A stretch of 64,000 bases of DNA from contig NZ_CANMOO010000001.1 in assembly GCF_947499585.1 (NCBI RefSeq), positions 930,001 through 994,000 on the forward strand. Direction: 5' to 3'. Position 1 is the first letter of the stretch. Each line of letters begins with the position of its first letter. The translations under genes were made by a program, and so were the position numbers. The notes below the pieces were generated by a model that saw nothing but the letters and a program-made list of their open reading frames with translations, searched no databases and had not been told where the DNA came from. This document shows positions 56,303 through 63,540 of the stretch, piece by piece. The DNA comes from an uncultured Allomuricauda sp. GTDB taxonomy: Bacteria > Bacteroidota > Bacteroidia > Flavobacteriales > Flavobacteriaceae.

Positions 56303-57073
56303 TTACTTTATTATTCCTAAAGCCCACACATCTTTGGCCTTCACCAAATTTCGTAGTGCATGTTTAATAATCCATTTCCTTTCTTTGGTGGCATTGGGAG
56401 CCCAAGCTGCAACTAAGGCTTTGGCAGTTTCTGGATTGTCCTTTAAAATATCATTAATGCAATTGGCTACAGATGTTTGCACATATTTGCTTGTGTCATC
56501 TTTTAAATTTTCCAAAATGGGTAGGATAGGAGCAGGGTCTTTAATAAAGATATCCAGTTTGGTGGCCCAAGGCAATCGGGGTCGCACCCCTTCGCTACTT
56601 AAACGGCGTACATGCTTGTTCTTATCTACAGACCAGGTTTCCATTATTTTTAAAGTACGTTCTGGATAGGTTTCCAAATAGGGGCGAATGGTGTATTCCC
56701 CCGTATTCCGTTTGGTAATTTCTTGAACGGCATTCATAGAAAGGTCAAAATCCATCAAGCCATATTTCTCTACATATTTGGCTATTGGCATGACCCAATA
56801 ATACTCCTTGAACATGCCCGTTTCCTTTTCGTTTTCGGGACCAAGAATTTTTATCAGCTGCGAGATAGCGGTGGGATAATCACTGGATAGATGTGCTTTT
56901 AAAGCATCGGCAATCCATTCTACCCGATCCTTAAGTTCTAAGTCATCCACTTTGCCGGCTACAGTTTGTACAAAAGAGCTTTTGTCCAATGCAACTCCCT
57001 GTTCCATGAGTTTGTCCGCCAGCAGGTTTGCCAAATCTGCATCAAACCAAAGTTTTAATTGTTTAAAGGCCAT
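56303..57073 (-). CDS. AlkC/AlkD-like DNA alkylation repair protein (HEAT-like)
   Basis: 256 residues of HEAT-like helical repeats. The segment SEGVRPRLPWA and the repeated helices match the DNA alkylation repair (AlkC-like) family, which removes bulky or charged N-alkyl bases without base flipping. No extra Ig-like domain is present. It is the last gene of the predicted repair operon, 3 bp after the TIGR03915-type gene, so it is very likely co-expressed with it. Glycosylase activity is inferred from the family only. Confidence 0.83.
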   Translation of the reverse strand: MAFKQLKLWFDADLANLLADKLMEQGVALDKSSFVQTVAGKVDDLELKDRVEWIADALKAHLSSDYPTAISQLIKILGPENEKETGMFKEYYWVMPIAKYVEKYGLMDFDLSMNAVQEITKRNTGEYTIRPYLETYPERTLKIMETWSVDKNKHVRRLSSEGVRPRLPWATKLDIFIKDPAPILPILENLKDDTSKYVQTSVANCINDILKDNPETAKALVAAWAPNATKERKWIIKHALRNLVKAKDVWALGIIK

Positions 57074-57076
57074 TAT

Positions 57077-57853
57077 CTATGCTGTTTCTTTCTTTTCACT
57101 AAGATACTTCCAATACCGTTTTGGCACATGTTGTGTGTGCAATTTTCTATTGATTCGCGACTTAATGTTGGTGCTTTTAAAATAGTCGTTCCATAAGGTT
57201 TGGTAATCGTATTCATCATTTAAAAAAGCATCGCTTTTATGGATTTTATTAAAATGAACCTGTTTAAGATTGAGGGAGACCAGCTCTACGTGTTCCAGAT
57301 TATAGAAAATACCATATTTGCGCTTTACATCATAGATCAACCATTGTTGGTCAGCATAACGGTTACGAAAATGTTTTGAAATCAAGGGCAAGACATCAAA
57401 ATCAGGTTCTATATTGGCAAAATAGATATCATCCTTGGTCAATTGAAAGCGAACAAAGGCTTCCATACGGTGTTTTTCACGCCCAACAGAACGTGCCAAT
57501 TGGCTAATGCGAAGCACAATACCATCTGAGTAATCCAGTTGTTTCCCATTTTTGGAGGTGATTAGCTTTTGAATATAGGTATAGAGGATAAGTTCTATGC
57601 CATCTGCTTCACTCAAAAAGGCAAAATATACATTGGTAATGGCATTATGACTTTTGCTGCGTATGCCGTTCCATACACGTTTGGCCTTTTCCACATTGGT
57701 AAATATGGTTTCTGTCTCAGAAAAGAGTCCGCTTTGGCCTTTGGTGTTGCGTTGAATGTCCACCACATCTATTTTTTCTTCAAAGGCCACAAAGACAGTG
57801 GTGAGGAAGCCATTAAAGCTTCCGTCGTAAATGAGGGTTTTTGAGTTTTTCAT
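57077..57853 (-). CDS. TIGR03915-type putative DNA metabolism protein
   Basis: 258 residues. The N-terminus MKNSKTLIYDGSFNGFLTTVFVAFE and the central FVRFQLTKDDIYFANIEPDFDVLPLISKHFRNRYADQQWLIYD-type region (cited by its ends, about residues 129-170) are those of the TIGR03915 (SAM_7_link) family, normally placed next to a TIGR03916 radical SAM protein; in some bacteria the protein is fused to a UdgX-like uracil-DNA glycosylase. That extra domain is absent here. Predicted to act with the radical SAM protein in DNA repair; mechanism unknown. Confidence 0.82.
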   Translation of the reverse strand: MKNSKTLIYDGSFNGFLTTVFVAFEEKIDVVDIQRNTKGQSGLFSETETIFTNVEKAKRVWNGIRSKSHNAITNVYFAFLSEADGIELILYTYIQKLITSKNGKQLDYSDGIVLRISQLARSVGREKHRMEAFVRFQLTKDDIYFANIEPDFDVLPLISKHFRNRYADQQWLIYDVKRKYGIFYNLEHVELVSLNLKQVHFNKIHKSDAFLNDEYDYQTLWNDYFKSTNIKSRINRKLHTQHVPKRYWKYLSEKKETA

Positions 57854-57863
57854 TAGTAATAAA

Positions 57864-58016
57864 TTATGGGTGAAACGAAGTAATCTGCTTTTTTAAAGTA
57901 GCAAGTGATTTCTTGGCCTTGCTTTTGAAAACAATGAGGTCATAGCCTAGACTTAGGATAGTATCTCGACTACGCTCTATAAAATCTGGATTTTCTTGGG
58001 TTTGTAAAGTATTCAT
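57864..58016 (-). CDS. Candidate 50-residue small ORF in the repair operon
   Basis: ATG at 58014-58016, stop TAA at 57864-57866. The 50-residue product is basic and includes GYDLIVFKSKAKKSL. It lies between the radical SAM gene and the TIGR03915-type gene, with 10 bp to the next start. The stretch contains part of the dispersed palindromic repeat (57964-57979), so it may be repeat-derived rather than a real gene. No known family. Confidence 0.35.
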   Translation of the reverse strand: MNTLQTQENPDFIERSRDTILSLGYDLIVFKSKAKKSLATLKKQITSFHP

Positions 58017-58040
58017 GGTGTTCTTTTTTCTATTGTTTAT

Positions 58041-58063
58041 ACTTCGACACGCTCAGTATGACA
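58041..58063. repeat. Dispersed repeat copy, CTTCGACACGCTCAG type
   Basis: ACTTCGACACGCTCAGTATGACA, the second copy of the element at 52646-52668. It lies 8 bp from the stop of the radical SAM gene, inside the predicted repair operon. Confidence 0.5.
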
Positions 58064-58070
58064 ATATCAA

Positions 58071-59333
58071 TTAATTAAATAATGACAATTGTGTACTGTA
58101 CTGATTCCGAAACTTTCCGGTGGATTGTTGTAGAATCATTCCTTTAATTTTCTCCGCATCCAAATCCTTACGTTCCCAATTTCTAGAATCGCAAATCATA
58201 AAATATTTGGCACGGTTAAGGGCCACTCCAATTTTTTTGAGGTGGTCCCAGTTCAATTTTTTAAATCGTCTGGCATTTAAAATCTTTTCAACAGATTGCA
58301 TACCCATTCCAGGAATACGGGCTAGCATACGCTTATCTGCAGTATTGATATCCACAGGAAAATGATGCATATTCCGTAAGGCCCAAGAAAGTTTTGGGTC
58401 TACATCTATATCTAGATTAGGATGGTCATTGTTCAATATTTCATTTACGGCAAAACCATAAAAGCGTAACAACCAATCAGTCTGGTACAACCTATTTTCC
58501 CTTAACATGGGTACTTGTGAGCCAATTGAGGGCAAGCGACTATCATCTGCAACAGGCACGTAACCAGAATAATACACCCGTTTCATATTGTACTGTTTGT
58601 AGTAATAGGTGGCAGAATACATAATGTCCTTATCTGTTTCCCCTGTTGCACCCACAATCATTTGGGTACTTTGACCTGCAGGGGCATATTTTGGAGTGCT
58701 TTTAATGACTTTTCGTTCATTTTTAAAGCGAATCAATTCATTTTTAACCTTTAGCATGGGTTTGGTAAAATCTGCATGCTTTTTATCTGGAGCCAATAGT
58801 TTAAGGCCAGAAATGGTGGGAATTTCAATATTTATCGAGAGGCGGTCCGCGTACAGTCCAGCTTCATACATAAGCTCATCACTGGCATCTGGAATAGATT
58901 TTAAGTGGATGTATCCATTAAAGTTCTCTTCTAGCCGTAATTTTTTAGCTACTGCAATGAGGCGTTCCATGGTATAGTCGGCATTTTTGAAAATACCAGA
59001 ACTTAAAAACAATCCTTCAATATAATTTCTTCTATAAAAGTTGATGGTTAAATCCACCACTTCTTGAATCTTAAAGGCGGCACGTTTTACATCGTTGCTC
59101 TTGCGTGTTACACAATAGGCGCAATCAAAAATACAGTGGTTGGTCAATAATATTTTTAAAAGAGATACACATCTACCATCTTCGGTATAGCTATGACAGA
59201 TACCCATTTTAGTGGTATTGCCCAGACCTTTGTCCTTATTGGTCCTATCACTACCACTACTGGCGCAAGAAACATCGTATTTGGCTGCGTCGGCCAGAAT
59301 ATTCAATTTTTCTTGTATTCGATTAAAATCCAT
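58071..59333 (-). CDS. TIGR03916-type radical SAM protein, putative DNA repair/modification
   Basis: 420 residues. The radical SAM cluster motif is CIFDCAYC (Cys67, Cys71, Cys74); further conserved cysteines occur at 23, 46 and 55. The C-terminal region (about 325-360, INTADKRMLARIPGMGMQ) contains a helix-hairpin-helix DNA-binding element. These two features define the TIGR03916 putative DNA modification/repair family. First gene of the minus-strand repair operon. Its start is 100 bp from that of a divergent S24-type repressor, with shared operators between. Confidence 0.88.
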   Translation of the reverse strand: MDFNRIQEKLNILADAAKYDVSCASSGSDRTNKDKGLGNTTKMGICHSYTEDGRCVSLLKILLTNHCIFDCAYCVTRKSNDVKRAAFKIQEVVDLTINFYRRNYIEGLFLSSGIFKNADYTMERLIAVAKKLRLEENFNGYIHLKSIPDASDELMYEAGLYADRLSINIEIPTISGLKLLAPDKKHADFTKPMLKVKNELIRFKNERKVIKSTPKYAPAGQSTQMIVGATGETDKDIMYSATYYYKQYNMKRVYYSGYVPVADDSRLPSIGSQVPMLRENRLYQTDWLLRFYGFAVNEILNNDHPNLDIDVDPKLSWALRNMHHFPVDINTADKRMLARIPGMGMQSVEKILNARRFKKLNWDHLKKIGVALNRAKYFMICDSRNWERKDLDAEKIKGMILQQSTGKFRNQYSTQLSLFN

Positions 59334-59351
59334 TGTGTTTTGTAATTAATC

Positions 59352-59359
59352 CAAAATTA
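59352..59359 (-). promoter_or_regulatory. Predicted -7 box of the repair operon
   Basis: Minus strand reads TAATTTTG, an exact TAnnTTTG match, 19 bp before the radical SAM ATG at 59333. Operator 1 (59361-59371) lies immediately upstream, where -33/-7 spacer DNA is expected. Confidence 0.6.
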
Positions 59360-59360
59360 T

Positions 59361-59412
59361 GGAAATATTCCTAAAAATGGAAATATTCCAAATTATTTTT
59401 TGGAAATATTCC
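59361..59412. promoter_or_regulatory. Three GGAAATATTCC operators between S24 repressor and repair operon
   Basis: The perfect palindrome GGAAATATTCC occurs at 59361-59371, 59379-59389 and 59402-59412; the last two are extended to TGGAAATATTCCA. Site 1 overlaps the repair-operon promoter spacer and site 3 overlaps that of the repressor. Three near-identical sites covering both promoters are what an autoregulating repressor needs. The binding protein is inferred to be the adjacent S24/XRE regulator. Confidence 0.75.
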
Positions 59413-59428
59413 AAATTTGTTATATTTG
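59399..59428 (+). promoter_or_regulatory. Promoter of the S24 regulator with near-leaderless start
   Basis: TTTG at 59399-59402 (-33) and TATATTTG at 59421-59428 (-7, exact TAnnTTTG) are 18 bp apart. Transcription would start about 5-7 nt after the -7 box, at about the ATG at 59433, so the mRNA may be leaderless. Operator 3 fills the spacer. Prediction from sequence; start site not measured. Confidence 0.65.
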
Positions 59429-59432
59429 AGGT

Positions 59433-60194
59433 ATGGAGAATGAGTTGACACTAAAACGTTTTATTGATATTCGAAGAGATTTGGGGCATACACAGGCCGA
59501 ATTTGCCAAGTTGTTGGGTATTTCCAGTACTACGGCAGATATTGAACGGGGACGCACCAAATTATCGGGTAAAGTAGTGGCTGAGTTGTTGAAACAATTC
59601 AATATTAACCCGCTTTGGTTGTTTGGCGAAAGTGAAGAAAAACATTTGGAGACTTCCAGAACCAGTGTAATTCCGAAGGTAGTGACCGTAGATAGTGCCG
59701 ATAATGACAATATGGTTTTGGTAAATGCGAAAGCTGCTGCTGGATACCCCCAAAATATTGCGGATACTAGTTGGTACCATCAATTACCAGCGTTTGATTT
59801 GCCCATTCCTGAGTTTAGAAATGCCACCTACCGAGGTTTTCAGGTGGAAGGTGATAGTATGTTGCCCAATCTAAGACCTAACGATTGGGTATTGGCCAAA
59901 TCTGTTGAGCATATTGATCACATAAGCGCAAATAAAATGTACGTTGTGGTGTTGCAAGATGCAGTATTGGTCAAGAAGATTGAAAAGCGACCAAACTCCA
60001 ATAATATTACATTAGTTTCTTTGAATGAAACCTACCCACCATACGACATAAAACCCTTCCAGATACAGGAAATCTGGGAAGTGAGCAGTAAATTGACCTT
60101 TAATGTTGATGCCACTACTGACACGGGGCTGTTAAGACAACTTCATCAATCTATGGAGGAGTTGAAACAGCAAATGGGGACTGTAAAAAACTAG
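59433..60194 (+). CDS. LexA-like XRE/S24 transcriptional regulator
   Basis: 253 residues. The N-terminal XRE helix-turn-helix (LGHTQAEFAKLLGISSTTAD, about 18-36) is followed by a linker and an S24/LexA-like domain. A103-G104 in AKAAAGYPQ could be the self-cleavage site, S142 in EGDSMLP is the nucleophile and K181 in VLVKKIEKR the general base; spacings (38 and 39 residues) are close to LexA's (34 and 37). A coiled-coil tail (about 235-250) follows. Divergent from the repair operon, with three palindromes between. Predicted to be a damage-responsive repressor; cleavage is inferred from motif retention. Confidence 0.87.
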   Translation: MENELTLKRFIDIRRDLGHTQAEFAKLLGISSTTADIERGRTKLSGKVVAELLKQFNINPLWLFGESEEKHLETSRTSVIPKVVTVDSADNDNMVLVNAKAAAGYPQNIADTSWYHQLPAFDLPIPEFRNATYRGFQVEGDSMLPNLRPNDWVLAKSVEHIDHISANKMYVVVLQDAVLVKKIEKRPNSNNITLVSLNETYPPYDIKPFQIQEIWEVSSKLTFNVDATTDTGLLRQLHQSMEELKQQMGTVKN

Positions 60195-60218
60195 GGGATA
60201 CTTATGAATACCCCCTAG
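60191..60218 (+). terminator. Weak hairpin after the S24 regulator
   Basis: CTAGGGGATA (60191-60200) pairs with TACCCCCTAG (60209-60218), one mismatch, across an 8-nt loop; it includes the stop codon. It has no T tract, so termination efficiency is doubtful. Confidence 0.35.
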
Positions 60219-60240
60219 CAACCAACCTTACTTATGAAGG

Positions 60241-60690
60241 CTACTTCCAAAATCCCTTGCTGCGTTTATTAGCCCAAAATGGTCTAAGATACTCGTCTCG
60301 TAATACTAACTCATCATCATTGTATATGAGCTCTTTAGCAATATAATGGTCTTTTGGGAGTTTTTCTGTCCTAAAAGCGATGATTTCAATTTCATCGTTT
60401 ATACTATTGTCAACAAATTCAGAAACCTTTTTTGTAGGTCCTAAATGCACATTCAAAACAACTTCATGGGCTGTATTGATTATCAAATGAGTACCAGATG
60501 TAGATTTGCCCGTAGTATATGTACAAGGGCCTTTTTTTATTTCTTGTATCACCCCTTTTAAAGTAACAAGTTCTGGAGTTATCCCTTTACTAGCTACACC
60601 TTTTGATTCCCCCATTCCTTTTTGGGAATGTCCTGTGGCAAATACACTCAACAGACATATTAAAACCACAGACTTAACTACTCTTTTCAT
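60241..60690 (-). CDS. Hypothetical exported protein
   Basis: 149 residues, not recognised. A signal peptide (ending near SQ, residue 23) precedes a beta-rich domain with an OB-fold-like pattern (LVTLKGVIQEIKKGPCTY, then HLIINTAHEVVLNVHLGPTKKV). The C-terminal segment is basic and aromatic (RPFWANKRSKGFWK). It faces the S24 regulator across a short gap but is convergent, so it is not in its operon. Function unknown. Confidence 0.6.
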   Translation of the reverse strand: MKRVVKSVVLICLLSVFATGHSQKGMGESKGVASKGITPELVTLKGVIQEIKKGPCTYTTGKSTSGTHLIINTAHEVVLNVHLGPTKKVSEFVDNSINDEIEIIAFRTEKLPKDHYIAKELIYNDDELVLRDEYLRPFWANKRSKGFWK

Positions 60691-60845
60691 CTTTAACTAA
60701 TTTTATTTTAATGAAAGTAGTTCGTATTCAATATCTTTCCTATGACCTGCATCATTGTTGTCCATTCAATCTATTTCCCAAAATTTTAAAGCTCTTTTAG
60801 CATTTCTTGATTATATTAGTCACTTAACCAACCTCTTTACTTTCA

Positions 60846-61919
60846 TTGAAAAAGCTACTTTTAATTATACTCTTTCTGAGTAATTTTTCATTTTCACTTG
60901 CCCAAGTAGAGAGAGATACTTTGTTAGTTGGATATACAACAGCCGCTCCATTTATTATTCAAGAAGGGGAGTTGTTGGAAGGCATTAATATGTGGTTATG
61001 GAACCGTGTAGCAGAAGAACTTGATTTGGAGTATAAAATGGTTCAAATGGATTTTAGTACTATGCTGGATTCTTTAAGACAGGGAAATATAGACGTAAGT
61101 ATAAATCCACTCACTATAACAGGAGCGCGCAGTAAGGAGATGGAGTTTACCCATTCCTTTTTTGCTTCGCACTCTACCATTGCTGTTGCTAAAAGCTCAT
61201 CCCTACAAAAACTGAAGAATTTTTTGGATGCTTTTTTCCATGTTAATTTTCTCAGAGGGTTTTTGGTTCTCTTTTTTATCTTACTATTTTTTGGCACCCT
61301 GATTTGGCTCTTTGAAAAACGCAGTAATCCCGAACATTTTCGCACTAGCCTTAAGGGAATCTGGGATGGTCTTTGGTGGTCTATGGTTACAGTTACCACA
61401 GTAGGATATGGAGATAAAGCTCCTAAAACAAGATTGGGCAAGATTGCAGCCTTGGGGCTAATGTTCAGTGGTTTGTTGTTTGTCTCAGGGCTTACTGCCA
61501 GTATAGCCTCAAGTCTTACGGTAAATCAACTTGCAGATAATACCGATAGTTTTGATGCTTTTAAAAAGCGCGGTGTGGGAACAGTTAATAGGTCAAGTGC
61601 AAATGACTTTTTAAAGGCACATTTCTTTAAAGATATTTCTCTTTACAATGGAGTCATCCCTGGGTTAACAGATTTAAGGGAGGAAAAGATAGACGCTTTT
61701 ATCTATGATGAGCCAATTTTGCGATATCGAATTAAAAAGGATTCAAGTTTAAATGAGCTGGAATTATTGCCGATTAAATTTGATGTTCAATTTTATGCCT
61801 TCGGAATAGCAAAAAACAATGTTGAGCTAGAACAAAAAATTTCTCAGGCCATTTTAGAGATTATGGAGACCCAAGAGTGGGGGGTAGTACTAGCTGAATA
61901 CGGATTGAGCGAAATATGA
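60846..61919 (+). CDS. GluR0-type prokaryotic glutamate-receptor-like potassium channel
   Basis: 357 residues in the order signal peptide (1-20), first ligand half, membrane segment M1 (about 137-156), pore loop, M2 (about 197-222), second ligand half: the arrangement of bacterial GluR0. The pore carries TVTTVGYGD (T185-V-G-Y-G-D190), the potassium selectivity filter. In the ligand halves, R95 in ITGARSKE and D288 in YDEPILRY match the carboxylate- and amino-binding residues of amino-acid binders. The start is a TTG at 60846. It is monocistronic. Ligand (glutamate or another amino acid) is not determined. Confidence 0.88.
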   Translation: MKKLLLIILFLSNFSFSLAQVERDTLLVGYTTAAPFIIQEGELLEGINMWLWNRVAEELDLEYKMVQMDFSTMLDSLRQGNIDVSINPLTITGARSKEMEFTHSFFASHSTIAVAKSSSLQKLKNFLDAFFHVNFLRGFLVLFFILLFFGTLIWLFEKRSNPEHFRTSLKGIWDGLWWSMVTVTTVGYGDKAPKTRLGKIAALGLMFSGLLFVSGLTASIASSLTVNQLADNTDSFDAFKKRGVGTVNRSSANDFLKAHFFKDISLYNGVIPGLTDLREEKIDAFIYDEPILRYRIKKDSSLNELELLPIKFDVQFYAFGIAKNNVELEQKISQAILEIMETQEWGVVLAEYGLSEI

Positions 61920-61925
61920 TTGAAA

Positions 61926-62615
61926 TTAGTTATACCCTTTAATGTTTCCCATATCCAGAGTCAAAGGCCCCAGTTTATGAGTTTTTGGCAGATAGGCACC
62001 GCTTTCCATTATTTTCCAATCGTTCCAAGTGGCTTCAATTCCACCAATGGGAATAATTTTGACCCACATTTTAAAACTACTGGGAAATCCGTCTGGCTTC
62101 AATTTCCATAAGTAGTGGTCACCTGGAGTTGTGCCACCTTGCGAATATGAAACCAATAAACCTTGAGAACCATCGTCAAGCACTACAATACTTCTCGCTG
62201 TACCTTTATCAAAAACCTTATAGGGTGCAACCAACCAAAAGGAATCATTATTGAACATTTTTAGGGCTTTGGCAATAGCTTTGTTTTCTTTTTGATGTGA
62301 AATACGCTTCTCTGATTTTGTCACCTTGCTATTTTCCATATTGACTTGGTCTAACTGCACCAGATAGTTATCCCATTTTACATCAACGACTCCCTTTTTT
62401 CTATCCCATTTATATTGATTTGCGCCATTCCTGTATGACCATTCTAAAAAACGGGTCTCCTTATAGTTCTGATGATTAAGAGCATTTAGCATCTTATGTG
62501 CAAGCATATCTGCTTCTACACTTGGATTTCCTTTGGGTAAGGGTTCATGAACAAACCATAAGAAAAGTAGTAGCCCTAAAGCCAATACCCCTATAATTTT
62601 GAAAGCGCGATTCAT
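61926..62615 (-). CDS. Hypothetical membrane-anchored protein
   Basis: 229 residues. An N-terminal hydrophobic anchor (about 5-24, KIIGVLALGLLLFLWFV) is followed by a beta-rich periplasmic domain with WSYRNGANQYKWDRKKG and DGSQGLLVSYSQGGTTPGDHYLW. Not recognised. Its start overlaps the ATP-grasp stop by 1 bp, so the two are translated together. It is convergent with the GluR0-type channel. Confidence 0.7.
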   Translation of the reverse strand: MNRAFKIIGVLALGLLLFLWFVHEPLPKGNPSVEADMLAHKMLNALNHQNYKETRFLEWSYRNGANQYKWDRKKGVVDVKWDNYLVQLDQVNMENSKVTKSEKRISHQKENKAIAKALKMFNNDSFWLVAPYKVFDKGTARSIVVLDDGSQGLLVSYSQGGTTPGDHYLWKLKPDGFPSSFKMWVKIIPIGGIEATWNDWKIMESGAYLPKTHKLGPLTLDMGNIKGYN

Positions 62616-63538
62616 TAAAAAAGCCTTTCTTTTATGGAAGTAGCAAGGGTATCTGCCGCTTTGGGATAAAGCCTAAACCAAAGTTCTGGTTCAAAGATTT
62701 CCAGTTCTGCCAAAGCCCAATTACCGTCATTGTCTTTAAAAATATCCACTCGGGCATAAATTGGAAGCTCTGGAGCTGCTATAACCACTTTTTCTGCAAA
62801 TTTGATTTCCTCTTCTGAAGGCGTGTATTCTTGAACACTCCCGCCAAAATCATCCTGTACCCTAAAATCGCCAGGTTTGGCTATTTTTAAAACAGCATTG
62901 GTGAACTTTCCGTTGAATACCATCATTGATATTTCCCCTTGTTCCACTATATTTTGTTGAAACTCTTGAAGCATCATAGCCTCATTTGCAATCAATTCTT
63001 GAAAAACAACTTCATGTTGAATGATTTCTTCCGGTAGAATTTTATAGGTGTGTCTTGCCCCGCCAGAAAAACAAGGTTTTAGGACAAAAGCTTTAGAACT
63101 GAAATTATGATTTTCAATTGCGTTGTCATACGCTTCTTTTAAACTGGTCAGCGTCCCTTTTTCAATAAACAAAGTTTTGGGAATAGTAATTCCAGCGCTA
63201 GCCATATCCTGCATATAATGCTTGTCTATGTTCCAGCCAATTAAATTTTCAGAATTAATGAGTTGTGTCTTGCTAGAGACATTTTTTAGCCAAAGTGAAA
63301 ATTCCGGAAAGCGTTCAAAACAGTCCCATGTGCTTCTGAACAAGGCATATTTGGTAGATGTCCAATCAAATTCAGCATCATCCCAAGATTTTCTTGTTAC
63401 CCTAAGCCCGTTGTTCTTCAAAGCATCCGATACCAACGTATCTTCTATCAGCACAGTGGCAACAGATTTTTCATTACTTTCAGTATTTGCGTATTTGCGG
63501 TCTGTGAGAATTACAACATCGTATGCCATTCTAACCAT
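62615..63538 (-). CDS. ATP-grasp domain protein
   Basis: 307 residues. The ATP-grasp fold is recognisable from the central KAFVLKPCFSGGARHTY loop, the MMLQEFQ strand with its adjoining glutamates, and the distal ARVDIFKDNDGNWALAELEIFEPELWF region carrying the Mg-binding acidic residues. Family members ligate amino acids or similar acids using ATP. Two ATGs (63538 and 63529) are possible. It follows the ggt gene by 2 bp and overlaps the next gene by 1 bp, suggesting a single transcript. Substrate unknown. Confidence 0.83.
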   Translation of the reverse strand: MVRMAYDVVILTDRKYANTESNEKSVATVLIEDTLVSDALKNNGLRVTRKSWDDAEFDWTSTKYALFRSTWDCFERFPEFSLWLKNVSSKTQLINSENLIGWNIDKHYMQDMASAGITIPKTLFIEKGTLTSLKEAYDNAIENHNFSSKAFVLKPCFSGGARHTYKILPEEIIQHEVVFQELIANEAMMLQEFQQNIVEQGEISMMVFNGKFTNAVLKIAKPGDFRVQDDFGGSVQEYTPSEEEIKFAEKVVIAAPELPIYARVDIFKDNDGNWALAELEIFEPELWFRLYPKAADTLATSIKERLF

Positions 63539-63540
63539 TT

